This document shows positions 10,905 through 22,620 of a DNA stretch of 64,000 nt, one piece after another. Made by a program: the position numbers and the translations under genes. The notes under the pieces are model-generated. The model saw only the letters and a program-made list of their open reading frames with translations, was not told the origin of the DNA and ran no database searches. Origin of the DNA: Apiospora phragmitis (taxonomy: Eukaryota; Ascomycota; Sordariomycetes; Amphisphaeriales; Apiosporaceae); the NCBI GenBank assembly GCA_038363925.1, contig JAQQWL010000006.1:228501-292500 (forward strand). The letters are read 5' to 3'. The stretch's first letter is position 1, and each line of letters starts with the position of its first letter.

Positions 10905-11915
10905 TTTGATCTGGTGGAACGTCAGTATATGTCCCCAGGAGCTCGGTCTGTCTCTGATGATCTTGATCTTGTTTAACTCACTGGCTCTAAGGGTTATCGG
11001 GGTGAGTGCTGGGCTGGGTATTGGCGTGATAGATGTGTATGGGTTGAGGCTGTGAACATTGAAGGCCAAGATGGTAGGCAACGTCACCCGCCTTTTATAT
11101 CCAGAGAGCACATTAGGACAAGGTAAAGTTCATAGGCCATGCACCACCCGCACAGTCCAAGCATCGGGTCTCGTTGGCAGAGCTTCTCAGCAAAGTGACT
11201 AGCCTACCTCGTTGTCCCCCTTTCTCAGCAAACCTGCCCCCGACGACGAAGGCCACGAGTCCACGAATACAAAAGGCGGAAGTCTTACCCTGCATTCAGT
11301 CAAAATTCTCCCGATCCGAATAGTGTCAGTCAGCACTTGAGATGCAGTGGAATGCTTGTTCAACCTTCCCAATAAAGCTCGCTTCGCTTCGTAGTACCGT
11401 ACGAGGATGGTACATATTACTAGCCCGCGGCTTCGCAAAATTGGCTGGCTCCATCATCCAATCCTTTGTGCACCTTTATACACGGTCCTTTGCCTTCATC
11501 TACCTTCTCCCCCGCATATGATACTATATCAAACTAAAGTCGCAACGCGATTCGTCGGTATCGAGACCCGCATCGTCACGCGTTAGTAATCGGCGTATCC
11601 AAGCCAGGGCCGTAAGCGCTTGGAACGTATTGTGTGTCAGCCGCCTGCATGACAAGCCTCCCCGTAATTATTCTGCCATTTGTAACACCCTAAAATTCGC
11701 ATTGCATATTCGAATTACTCAAGTAGGAAGGTGATATCAGTATAGCTACTAGGCGTCTTAAGCCCGCGATTATCACTTGCGTTGGAGTGGCAATGTCATA
11801 GTTTTCACTCCTCGAGAATAAGTCTACCAATTCATTCCAAGATAAATTTCTCAATTCCATACTGTAGGCCTGGTCACCATTGTTTTCAAGAAATCAACGC
11901 AGCACTTCTGTCAAT
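10905..11915. promoter_or_regulatory. shared divergent promoter region
   Basis: The 1.0 kb between the small peptide gene (minus) and the UstYa-family gene (plus) is head-to-head, an arrangement common in co-regulated fungal clusters. No specific operator was recognised. Confidence 0.35.
11091..11100 (-). promoter_or_regulatory. TATA box of small peptide gene
   Basis: On the minus strand this reads ATATAAAAGG, about 190 nt upstream of the ATG at 10904. It argues against the more distal ATG at 11111. Confidence 0.5.
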
Positions 11916-12969
11916 ATGGGCAACTTCAGAGACGACGAAAGTGATTCACTTGAGTCAAATGACCTCCTCGAAGAGTATGAGAGTCAAGCTCGCCCTCAGT
12001 CGAAGAAGCATGACAGGCTTTCGAGAGGCGTTCGCCGAGCTACGCTACTAGTCCTTTTTGCATTCTCCTTGGTGCTCAATGCCATGTTCACCATCGCGGG
12101 AACTTATCTTTACCACAGGGGAGGTCTGGGAAACCCAATATTTCCCCAGGCTTTGTATTGTGAGAGGTTCCACTTGTCCGGTTCGATTTTGTCCCTTGCT
12201 GACCGGCAAATAGCTCCTGCACAGGATGTCCTGTCGTACGAAGTGGTCAAATTTAATTCGGCCTTTGGCGGAGGCAGATCCGAGTACCAAGGAGAACCGT
12301 CACCGGAGCTCGACGAGCTCTGGGAGAACCTCTTCCTGCGTGCGTCGGCCCCTACATCAGGCGAGAAAGACGGAAGCTAACATCTAGTCTCCTCCAGTCG
12401 AGCTTCAGATTCCGCGCGAGCAGGCACGACTGCTGCCAAACAAAACCATCCCGGTCCACCTGGACAAGCCCGACAGCTTCGCCGTGGGCCTCAGTGTCTT
12501 CCACGACCTTCATTGCCTGGTACAGTGACGCCCTTTCCTGCCCAACGCTGCTCCTCCCCCGGCGCTGACGGTAATACCCACCGCGAAACAGAACACGATC
12601 CGCAAGGGGCTGGATTACTTCAACTACCAGATGTGGAACGACACGCACAACCCTCTCAACACGCCCCTCCATCTCCTGGACGACGACCACCGCCTCGGGG
12701 GGCCGCTCGACCCTCCGCACCTCTCCCACTGCATCGATCATCTCCGCCAAGCCATCCAATGCCACTCCGACATCAGCCCTGTGGTCTGGCAGTGGTCCGA
12801 GGCTGCCCAGGACAACAAGATCTACGGGACCACGGTCCGCACGTGCAGAAACTTTGCAGCAGTCCGCGCTTGGGCCACTGAGCACGACTACAGCAAGATC
12901 ATCTACAGCCCTGAGAAGCCGGAGGAGCTCGGTCTTTGTGGCGCATTTGACCAGGGCTGCGGTTACTAG
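11916..12969 (+). CDS. UstYa-family oxidase (DUF3328), two HxxHC motifs
   Basis: Exons 11916-12339, 12398-12519 and 12592-12969; introns of 58 and 72 nt have CTAAC and CTGAC branch sites and all joins keep frame, giving 307 residues. A cytosolic N-terminus (about 41 aa) precedes one membrane helix (about 42-64). The family segment P-A-Q-D-V-L-S-Y-E-V-V-K-F and P-S-P-E-L-D-E-L-W follow. The two metal/catalytic motifs are H-D-L-H-C (His177, His180, Cys181) and H-L-S-H-C-I-D-x-L-R-Q (His225, His228, Cys229). UstYa-type proteins catalyse oxidative cyclisation of ribosomal peptides (ustiloxin, phomopsin, asperipin) and some non-ribosomal peptides. The ORF is intact and divergent from the Trp-rich peptide gene, which makes that peptide the obvious candidate substrate. 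Confidence 0.85.
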
Positions 12970-14184
12970 GAGCTGCCCACATGATCTGTATCAAGCCGTG
13001 GGGAAGTGCGAAGTGGGCTCTAGGTAACTAAAGGCTATATCGTAATTTATTTAGTAAATACTTAACTTCTCGATTGATGGTATTATTTCCTAATTATTTA
13101 CTCTATAAGCCGTTACGGTGGATAGGTTAAAGAGTCATCCTATATAGAAATAGTGCTCCATTCCATCGAGACTTGCCAACTATGGGTTCTACGACCCAGG
13201 CAACATCAGAACCGAATATTCCTACACCAGTATCAAACCCGCTGATCCAGCCAGAGGTCGAGCATAGGTCCCGCATACGTAGCTATCACTGGCTCGTGAA
13301 GTTCCGGAAATACGGTACGCTATTCGCCTCGAGAAGGACCGATACCGTATTCAGTACGGGGCGGAAAGTGGTTTCGTATATCTTTTGATAGGATCGTCAC
13401 ATGCCGTATTAATGAATACGCCATGATAAGCATGCATACTAGTTGGCTCACTCTACCTACTATCCGAAAACTGTCGTCACATGGCCGATGCCAACAAGCT
13501 GCATTGCTACTGCACGGTCCTATGATGACTCAGGTTATGCAACTGGCTTACTTGGTGCATGTGGAGCGGAAGGGCAGAATTTGCTGACGGCGTGCTGATC
13601 GGCTGAACCGAGCCTTACGCCTGATCAGCCAGTCCTACACATTGACGGGGGTAAAAGTACACTGGCCAGACTGCCGAACCCCTGTTTCCTCGATTATAGC
13701 TCACTAATCACTAGGCTTTACCCCGCAGATAAGAAAGGACCGCGCGCTGGAAACATTGTCCATACGAGCCGCCTACCATACAGCAATAGCCAATGCAGCC
13801 GGTCCTGATGCTGCACCCCATTGCTTATTTTTTAGACAGAGATCGTGGCCTCGATGCAGACTCGAGATGCTCTATTTGGAAGGTCAAGCAAGGGTGATGT
13901 CGCTGACTGCGTCCGAAGTGCACTTTTGGCCAATGCTTGTATCCCCACGCCGAGTCTTGGCTCAGGAGGCATCTTTCATTCGCCACGAATGCTACACACT
14001 TCCCGGAGTGATTCATCGCCTCCCATGGGTACTGATATGAGGCCGCGAGCCTGTGATTGCTTAAACCACCCAGTGACTGGGTCGTACTCTTGGCTGTGAG
14101 GCTACTCGAACACAAGGCTGCCGCCCCCCCCTCTCAGATCCGGAACTCACGCCCTCGACTACCGCAACCGCAGCAACCACGATC
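12970..14184. other. intergenic, no gene supported
   Basis: A short AT-rich tract lies at about 13,030-13,115. A 71-codon frame at 13173-13388 and frames at 13756-14115 lack motifs. Confidence 0.45.
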
Positions 14185-14817
14185 ATGTTTTCCTGGAACA
14201 GGGTACGATATGCTGCCCTCGAAGATGGAGAAAAGTCTCCAGCACGGGGTCCATCCCATAGATGCTTTCTCTCGACAGGCTGGGCTGCCCGCCACTTCGA
14301 GACGCTCATCATTGCCAACGTCGTCCTCTTCGCCCTGTCCACAGTCTTCATGCTCGCCTCCGTCGGTGTCCTCCACCACGACCGCAGCGGCCAGTGCAGC
14401 AGCCGCGAGACAGGCGCGAACAACATTCTGGGACTCGAGCTGCCCGTCCGCAGCACGCAGGTCGAGGGGGACTTCGGGAACGACGACAACTACAAGACGA
14501 GCGTCTACCGGGGCCCGCCGGGACCGGCGGTGGACGCGGCGTGGGCGCGCGTCGCCAACAGCGAGATGATCGTCGTGAGCACCGCGGACGTGGTCCGGCT
14601 GGGCAAGGACCCGGCGGCGACGGTCCGGGCGCCGGCGGAGTGGGGGCTCGGCCCCGACGCCCACCTGGGCGTGCTCGACGTCTTCCACCAGGTCCACTGC
14701 CTCAACGCGCTGCGCCGCGGCGTCTACTACGAGCACTACTTCGCGCCGGCCATGGGGCCCGACAAGACCGACGTCTTCTACAACCACATGGGTCTCCATA
14801 TGCCACGTATATATTAA
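14185..14817 (+). CDS. truncated UstYa-family protein (DUF3328), one HxxHC motif
   Basis: Single exon of 210 residues. It has a soluble N-terminus, one membrane helix (about 38-60), a G-P-P-G-P-A-V-D-A-A-W segment and H-Q-V-H-C-L-N (His168, His171, Cys172) in the usual context V-F-H-Q-V-H-C-L-N-x-L-R-R. Full-length members continue after F-Y-N-H with a second H-x-x-H-C motif and a C-terminal helix. Here the frame ends within 12 residues of that point, GC content drops, and I find no H-C-I-D-x-L-like continuation in the next 300 nt. A missing last exon or true truncation are both possible. Dikaritin pathways often need two UstY proteins, so loss here could inactivate a pathway. Confidence 0.75.
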   Translation: MFSWNRVRYAALEDGEKSPARGPSHRCFLSTGWAARHFETLIIANVVLFALSTVFMLASVGVLHHDRSGQCSSRETGANNILGLELPVRSTQVEGDFGNDDNYKTSVYRGPPGPAVDAAWARVANSEMIVVSTADVVRLGKDPAATVRAPAEWGLGPDAHLGVLDVFHQVHCLNALRRGVYYEHYFAPAMGPDKTDVFYNHMGLHMPRIY

Positions 14818-15119
14818 AATGAGAGTAACAGTGGTAGGCCTGGTCAATAGCCGGGGCCAAGGGTGCATCAGCCCGCTCAACTATGTAAATCATGAGAAGA
14901 CCAATCACTGATCAACGCTGGCATATCTTCTCTCTCGTGTCGGCCCTGTCATAGACCCACCCCTCCATGTCCCCAAATGATTCTTGGTCATGATAAGCGG
15001 CAGGGAGTGGGTCAGCAACCGAGCATAAAGAGGTGGCAGAAGACGGTCACTTTCCCGTCCAATAACCCATAACTCCTGTTCATCTGAATCGCCATACCAC
15101 TCACTCACTTCCCATCAAC
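14818..15119. other. intergenic, no gene supported
   Basis: This separates the UstYa-like gene from the GH36 gene on the same strand. No feature was seen. Confidence 0.5.
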
Positions 15120-18100
15120 ATGATTCGGATGGACGTGGATATCCAATCCTATCCCCCGCTGGATCAGGTATCCAAGTCCGTAGCCCCCGTCACGCTCTTC
15201 GTCCTCATCATGCACGTCGACGCCGCGCTCGCCCGCGGCGACTGGCAGGTCCGTCTCCGTCACGCCGCGACCGTGTCCGAGGACTGGCAAGAAGAGACCA
15301 TCCTCCCGCAAACATCGCGGACGAGCCGCACGGCTCTTCTCGACCTCGACACCCGTCCGCACCACCACCCCGGGCCCGGGAGGGTCCGATTACAGTTCGA
15401 GCGAGCCGTCGACACGTCGTCCGCCGTCCGCTTCGCGTACCGGTTCCGCCGCGCGGCTTCGGACCCCTGGGCCACCCCCCGACGCCACGATGGGTCGCCC
15501 TTCGCCAGTCTCGTGTTGCCCCCGCCGCGGCCGGGGAGCCCGCCCCTAAGGGCCCCGCAGCTCACCGGCTACGTGCCCGATCTGAACCCGGCGCTGGCGT
15601 CTCGCGCTCTCCGGAACAAAAACGCCGACGGCCCCGCCGTCGCCTCGTGGATGGTGGAGGTCTCGGTAGCCCCCGCGCGCGGACACGTCCCGCACATGGA
15701 GCAGTTCATGTTCGGGACGCCTTTCGGAGGGGCTTTCGTGAGGTGGGGGGTTTTCTTTTTGGTTTTTTCTCCTTCGCAGCGTTTCGAAGCACCTGATTTC
15801 GAGCACTCGAGCTTTCTCCGCATCGGCGTGACGGACACCCGCTGACCACCGTGACTCTTGTCCGCAGATGGTTCGGTCTCTCGCGGGACACGGTATCGTG
15901 GATGGCGCCGCGCCAGGGAGGGAGCTACTTCAAGCTTGAAGTCGCCGCGGTGCTTTGCTCATTTCTCGGGGTCTCCGGGCAGAATCTCCTCTTTCTTGGC
16001 ATAAGTGGCTTTGAAGGCATCCTGACCATCTTTGGTGATAGTAACCAGGGTGCCATGATGATCAAAGTAGGCAAGTACTCTATTTCTCCTGCTTCGCCCC
16101 TGCTACGTGTCACGTTGCCGTTTATAGAGGTTTAAACACTTCTTGGCTTCTGGCTGATGGCCTGCAGGTCCGGAATGACCGGCCAGCCCCGGGTTACGGC
16201 AGAGTCATCGTCTCCGTCGGCGACGAATGGGAGTCAACACTCGCTGCGACTTTGCAGTTAGCAAGGGAGCTGTCTGCTGGCCCGAACGAACCCAAGCCCC
16301 GGGGCGACTTGCAACGTGGTGATGCCATAGATCCTCATTGGATGGACGGGCTACTCTACAGTAAGAACCAGCCCGAGTATGGACGGAGGTCGTAGTTGAC
16401 AGGGTTCAGGTCCCCAAATCGTCATCGGCCCAAGCGACCTTGAAGCCCAAATAGCGAAATCCTTAAACGAATTGGAGTCTCGAGGCATCAGGGTAAGTGG
16501 TTTGGTCCTTGACGACGTGTGGCAGCACGTCGACGAGCATCAACCCAGTCGATTTCAAGCGGGCCTCATCGACTTCGAAGCGAGTCCGCGTGTTTTCAAG
16601 AAGGGGCTGAGAGACTCCATCCGAGAGATCAAGCACCGGCACTCGGCGGTACGGAATGTCATCGTCTCGCTCCCCATCTTGGGCCACTGGGGTGGACTAT
16701 CCGAGCAGGCCGAAGGACGTCTCCGCCACATCTACCAGACCATCCATGTAGAGCGACACGAAAGGTCCAATCCCCAATCGCCGTCCCTCGTCGGGGTTAA
16801 CATCGTGTCGCCACACGACGTCCAACAGTTCTACCACGACTACTACGCGTAGGTAGCTGGAATCGTCGGGAAGACGTATCCAAGGTAGCAAGCACTAATG
16901 CATCTTGGCCAGGTTTCTTGCCGCGTGCGACGTCGACGCAATCCTGGTGGACGGGATTTCTATGCTGGAGTCCCTGGCATCCGCTGCCGTGCGTTGCTCA
17001 CTGTTCGAAGTCTACTTGGACGCCCAGTCCACGGCCATGCAGACCTATTTTCCGCGAGGAAACCTGTCCAGCATGTCCTTGTTGCCATGTGCTCTGTTTC
17101 ACAACTTGAGATCCACAGGGTCCCGCCAGCCCGCTACGGTAAGAAACTCACGAGCCTTTTCCGACCACAGGCGCCACGTCTTTGTCAATGCCATCAATAC
17201 CGTCATCTCTGGAGGTGTCGGGAACATCCCGGACTGGGGTCCGGTTGAGCGGACCGCGGCCGCCGCCCACGGTGCTTTCCACGTTGCTGCCCGGTGCTTA
17301 TCGGGGGGCCCGATCCGCATCAGCGCTTTTGACGGTTCCGGGCGGGACGATTTGGGTCTCGTGCGACAGATCAGTGGCCTTACGGCCCTAGGCAAGACGG
17401 TCGTCTTTCGTCCGTCCGGCATAGGCAAGGCCACGAACCCTTATTCCCACTTCGATGACGAGCATCTTCTGAAGATCGGGAACACCCATAGTGCGTGACC
17501 TAGACTGTACTCGTTCTTCTCGCGTTGCACCATACTAAAACGTTCGCTGGCGTGCATCAGGTCTTGGCGCTTCGAGAGCTTCCATCCTCGGGCTCTTCAA
17601 CATATCGGAGCGGACCGTCAGGGAGCTCGTGAACTTGCGCGACTTCCCGGACATTGATGAGTCGACCGATTACGTTGTACTGTCTTCGACTGGAGCCATG
17701 AGAAGCTGTGTCAATCTCACCACTTTGTTCCTATTTTCAGGGGGCCTTGAGCCTGGACAATACGAGTTTTTGGCCGCTTATCCGCTGAAGCGTTTCGCCG
17801 CAGCGAAGGGTGGAGGGCACGTTGACATTGCAGTCCTAGGACTGCATGGGAGATGCTAAGGGCCGCTACTGTGATTGATACTGACTTTACGATCGGAGAT
17901 GGCATGATATGGGTAGAGGTTGTGTTGAAAGCTCTGGGCACTCTAGGTAAGTGCGGTCATGTCCCGGCTCCTTGGATCAATCGTGAAGTACGTCCTGACG
18001 CAGGCCATAATAGAAATCTACCTGTCCTACACCCCGAGGCACAAAATGAGATTGCAGTGGGAGATCTCACCGTGCAAGGGCGAGCGCTGGCTCCAGCTTC

Positions 18101-18212
18101 CGTCGATGCCTCTGGGAGTACCATGCGATTGGACATCGAGGCTATCTGGCGAGACCATGATTGGAAGACCGAGGCTCATGAGATCTATGTGACTATGGGG
18201 TTACTGGGATAA
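15120..18212 (+). pseudogene. GH36 (raffinose synthase/Sip1-like) gene with a frameshift
   Basis: Seven exons inferred: 15120-15742, 15868-16066, 16168-16360, 16410-16848, 16913-17490, 17561-17946, 18004-18212; about 875 residues. The first donor (GTGGGG) and the 49 nt third intron are unusual but keep frame. Diagnostic segments are R-W-F-G, L-V-L-D-D-V-W-Q, the nucleophile strand A-I-L-V-D (Asp498), and C-L-S-G-G-P-I with F-R-P-S-G-I-G further on. The usual R-N-S-D-D at the acid/base site reads R-N-S-R-A near residue 565, so catalysis is doubtful. The frame breaks once at about 17846-17856 (a missing base next to G-L-H-G), after which family sequence resumes to the stop at 18212. Function would be alpha-galactoside or galactinol metabolism; this copy may be dead or mis-sequenced. 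Confidence 0.78.
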
Positions 18213-19495
18213 TTGATGCGTACAAGAGGAGCGTAGGACTGTGGCTTTACGGGTTGAAGATGAACAGAGCCCTCTGAGGTTTCGAACTGGCTTGGAAGAG
18301 TCAGCTCGTGATATTGATATCCTGGGCTACTAGTATCTTCATCGTGAAGCTTTCATTATTCTTATTCGTTCGGATGCTGAAATGCGGTGTGCCAATTGAC
18401 GTTGAAGTCCCAAGCAGCGGCTGCGCGGGAGTAGATCAGGTGCAGTGCAATGGAGGGGCAGACGCTGCTGATGAGCTTGATATCATCGTCGCTGCCTCAC
18501 TGCAAGTTGCCCGTAGGCAACTGATTTGTCCAAATATCCCCCCTATTTGCCCCGCACTGCACTTTATTCCAGGGACTTACAAATCTTCCAACTTCCCCCA
18601 TCTGAAGACTTGTCTGGGCAAAGGGCAACAGGTAACAAACCACAGGCACGCAAGATAAGCTCAAACTATGATATTCCCACAGCCAAAGTTGATCTTGATT
18701 TGAACTTGTCCTGTGATACAGCCAGAATCGTGTTTTGATTCTACGGAATTCGAATGCCGTACTTCCCTCCTCGGTGCGCCAGATTTGGATCTGGGCGCCT
18801 TCGTTTCACGCCCCCTTCTTTTCTTTTGTTTCTATTTTGGCTGGCATCTTGACATGTCATTATCTTTGAGGGGAGTTCATATCACCTTTGCATCTCACAT
18901 CATTGTCGCATGGTCGCCAAGCCTTCCTAGAATTACTACCCGAGGGACTACCTAGGGGCTTTCGGGGTCTAAGGGCGGAAGAAAACTGGTGCGGTGAAAT
19001 GCAGTCTCAGATGAAAGCTCTGGGCGGCATAATTTACCGAGCGATCGGCACGGCCCGCCAGGATCAGTTTTCGCGCGCGAGGAGCAAGCAATGCGAGGTC
19101 TGGATCCGTGAGCTGGAATCTTGATCTGCGTCTCAGATCAGACCATCTCGCACTGGCCTAAGCATGCTGTGTAACCGTTCAAAAGATCAAAGCACGAACC
19201 CATATGCGTAGCAGACTGGTTTGGGGCATTGCCGAGGAGTTCTGATCGCATCCATCGCCATGAAGGCCCAAGCCGATCATGCCAGTGTGATTACAACACC
19301 CGGCAGACACGAAAACTCATGATGGTTACGAACAGAAATGCCCATCTCATGTGTCTATGCAGGTGTGTATTGCGGCAAGTACATATAGCCAAATCGTAGA
19401 AGCATCGCGGGATTAGAAACATTTCTCTCTCCTTTCCCCCCCAACTCCACTTTGCTTCATATTCATATTATGCCCTAGCTCCAAGTTGAGCAGCC
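18213..19495. other. intergenic, no gene supported
   Basis: A 116-codon frame at 18308-18658 starts with a hydrophobic segment but shows no homology I recognise and has no matching exon. The remainder is featureless. Confidence 0.45.
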
Positions 19496-20987
19496 ATGAT
19501 GCATTTGACGACTTTCTCCCAAGTTTGCCCCATCCTGCTGTTCTCCCACTTGTCCATAACATACCTCTTGCACTATGCGAACCGGTGGTCCTCGGCAAAG
19601 CAAGTAAGAGAGAGCCGCCGATGCAAGGAGGGCAAGGTCGAGCGGCTATGGGACATCCTCGGCATCGGCAAGATCATCGCCTCCGTCAAGGCCGTCCTGG
19701 AGGAGAACCCGTCCGAGTACCTCGACACGCTCTGGGACGCGTACGGCGACACCTACGTCGCCAGCTTCCTGGGCGTCCGGGTCGCCTTCACGCGCGACGC
19801 GGCCAACCTGAAGCACGTCCTCAACGGCCGCTGGCTCGACTTCGACGCGGCCAAGAACTTCCACGAGCACATGATGCGCGACTGCCAGGTCCCGGAGCGG
19901 CAGACGCCGTACCAGAAGCAGTTTATCCAGTCGGCCGCCCGGGTCCCGCGGAACGTTGCGTGGCTTGGGAACCTCGGGCCCCTGTCCCAGTACCTTCCAC
20001 AGGGTCCTTGAAAATCCGATGTCGCCGTCTACAAGGTCTACATGGACGCCCTAGTTGACAGGAAATTCCAGGAGATCGCCAAGACCACATTCCCAGATCC
20101 ACCAAGGGGGGCCGAGGATATGCGCCGGTCACTGCTTGACGATCCTGTCCGGTACACCGATGATCCATTGGAATTGAGAGATGCTATGATCACTGTCTCG
20201 TTTAGCAATGACTCGCTGGCCGGTATCATGGCCGCTACTCCGCGGTTCTTGTCGCGCCACGAGGATGTGTATAAGAAGCTTCGTCGGAGTGTCCTTGACA
20301 CGGTGGGCTATGAAGAACCCACGTACCAGCAAATTGCAGGGTTTTCCTACCTTCAACAAGTTACCAACGAGGTTTAGTAACCTCATAGATGCCTTTCCCC
20401 CATTATGTCTCTTTCTAGATTGCTAATCTTGGTGATGTTCGTTTCTGTTAGCTTTGAGACTCCTGCCCCCTATTCCCGTCAATGCCAGAATTGCTAACAA
20501 AGACACCTAGCTGCCGACCGGAGTCGGACCCAAGAGCAAGGACAGCCTCCTGGTCAAGAAAGGCCAACCTCTTGTCTTGTCGACCTGGGTAGCGCAACGG
20601 CACACAAAGAACTTTGGCGACGACGCTATGGATATCCGCCCGGAGCGTTGGGACGACCAGCCCGTGGATGCGCCTGGCTACCTGCCCTTCCTCATCGGGC
20701 CGCGCACCTGCAGTGGACGTAAGTAGTACTAGTACTAGTAGAGAGACGGGGATCCTTGAGAGTGTTGTCGAGATGCTAACGCCAAACTTTGGGTCATATG
20801 ATTAGAAACATACGTGCAGCGACAATCCATCTACACCCTCGCCCGGTTTGTCCAATCCTTCTCCAAGATCGAGAGCCGCGACAGCCGCCCCTATGCAGCA
20901 CGAACGCGTCTGGCCCTGGCCAACAGGAACGGCATGTGGATTTCGATGACGCCTGATCCGCTGGCAAAGAGTGTAGAGGCTTTCTAG
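19496..20987 (+). pseudogene. cytochrome P450 relic, CYP52-like
   Basis: N-terminal anchor and proline-poor hinge, then Y-L-D-T-L-W-D-A-Y-G-D-T-Y and a substrate-recognition region to about 19870. The next stretch jumps directly to the region before the I helix, so about 130-150 residues that normally contain the C helix are missing. A TGA follows at about 20009. The I-helix consensus A-G-x-D-T reads S-N-D-S. The K helix E-V-L-R is split by an intron whose splice does not restore frame cleanly. A TAG lies at 20508-20510. The heme loop F-L-I-G-P-R-T-C-S-G is intact (Cys codon 20709-20711), followed by an intron at 20719-20805 with a CTAAC branch site. The P-E-R-W motif is present. CYP52-like enzymes hydroxylate alkanes and fatty acids; this copy cannot be functional. 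Confidence 0.82.
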
Positions 20988-22551
20988 GCGACTACGTGCA
21001 GGGGTATGGACGGACAGGCAGTATCTTCACTTCTTGTGTATGTATGGGCAGCATGCTGACTTGATGGTCAATGCCCCGGTGGTGGTGGTTCGTTCTTTCT
21101 GGTGGCGATAATACTCCAGCAGTGGAGGTATTAATTACTGGTACTCCATCTGGTTTAACATCAATGCAGAAGGTATACACTCTTCCATGTTTCCAAAGTC
21201 GTGTCATATCAAACTGTTGGAAGTTCAAAGTCAAAAGCCTGCAGATCACCTTTCCTACAGGATGAAAGGGGCGGTACAGGAACACCGGGTACACGAACTG
21301 TGGGCGTATTAGCAGCTCCAAGTACAGACAGGCACAATGCCATGACGATGACGAGCCAGGTCGCAATGATAGCGGCGGTCGAGCAGGTGAGCTTACGGGT
21401 CTAGAAGAGCCCGGCGTAGTGCTTCTGCAAGCGGATGAAAATAAGGCAAAAAGACGGGAAGAGGAAGAGAAGAGAGAAAAAAAAGTGTGTGATGGCATTA
21501 GCTGTTTACGTGCTATCGCTAAGCCTTTTTTCTTGTATAGGTTGGATCGAACTTGAAGCCTGCCGAGGGGGGGTATAAACACCACGCCCTTTGTCTGAGT
21601 GGTAGGTTATCCAAGCCCACATCGCCTACCGAGGGAAGCGCCCACACCAACTACACCAGTCGGCCACCAGTTTGTTGGAAGAAAAGACATTGATCTTGGT
21701 ATTGAACCTGCCCGCTTTATGGGCGCTTGCTTAGAGGGTGAGCTGGCTTTACTCCAGCTGGGGAATGATTTCTGGCGAAGTGGCCATTTGGTAATAGACA
21801 GCATGCTTAAGTATTTTCAGGAGGTAGCTATTCAGTGAAATGGTGTGCCATGGTTACTGCATTGCGGGCGATCACTGACGGTGCTGCCTTGCCACTTTTG
21901 GACATGCCTTGGCAATTCTGGACAAGGAGATGAGCATATACGTACTCGTCGCTATTAAGTCAAAAGAAGTCCTGCTCCTCCACTCATGATGGTATTTTCA
22001 ATTCCATCCTCAATTAAGGTAGTGCGGCCTGGGGAGGAAGATGGATACACATGCAGTAATTACTTACCTCCTAACTTACCCCACGTCACAGCTAAAAAAA
22101 AACATCCGGGGGACACCCACTCTTCCCCGCATTGTTGATCCTTGTTGCAGCTGCCGACGGATCCTTCAGGGCTGAACGAACCCCTGCGCGCAGGCACAAT
22201 TACCCCTGCGCATCCATCATTTAGAAAGTGACCAGACCATAAAATAAAAACAACCAGTCGCCGCACGCCAGCCTGTTACTTGCTGCATGCAAATAAGATG
22301 CCAACTCATCTAGCAAAGCAGCAATATCAGTGCACAGGGTAATTTGCTGAGTTATTGGTGTCTTCTCCGCCGGAGGGCACTGAGGTCGCTTCCCACCCTG
22401 GCACCCGGATCTCATAAGCACCCGTCATGATTCAATTTCCATCCGACGTCTATTAGCTGGTGAAGCTCCTCCCCGGCCTGCCATTCACGTCCACGGACTC
22501 GCTGCCAGCCACCTCCGCTGGAGAACGTAGCAGCCACGAACCTTCCGTCCG
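20988..22551. other. intergenic, no gene supported
   Basis: No convincing coding frame, repeat or RNA gene was recognised between the P450 relic and the rRNA fragment. Confidence 0.45.
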
Positions 22552-22620
22552 GTCCTTCGATGTCGGCTCTTCCTATCATACCGAAGCAGAATTCGGTAAG
22601 CGTTGGATTGTTCACCCACT
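22552..22620 (+). rRNA. 28S rRNA fragment, exon upstream of group I intron
   Basis: This segment matches the conserved large-subunit stretch that includes CGATGTCGGCTCTTCC, CATACCGAAGCAGAATTCGG and TTCACCCACT. It ends exactly where the 355 bp intron interrupts the canonical junction CCCACT/AATAGGG. Upstream sequence does not match 28S, so the fragment starts here. It is isolated from any other rDNA in the window. Confidence 0.85.

Noticed and set aside
12352..12885. 177-codon minus-strand ORF
   Set aside because: Antisense to exons 2 and 3 of the intact UstYa-family gene.
14134..14880. 248-codon minus-strand ORF
   Set aside because: Opposite the UstYa-family gene with its HQVHC motif; Arg/Val-rich with no domain.
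16493..16498. GTAAGT as an intron donor in the GH36 gene
   Set aside because: Reading through keeps R-G-I-R-V-S-G-L-V-L-D-D, the expected strand before the W-Q motif, so it is coding.
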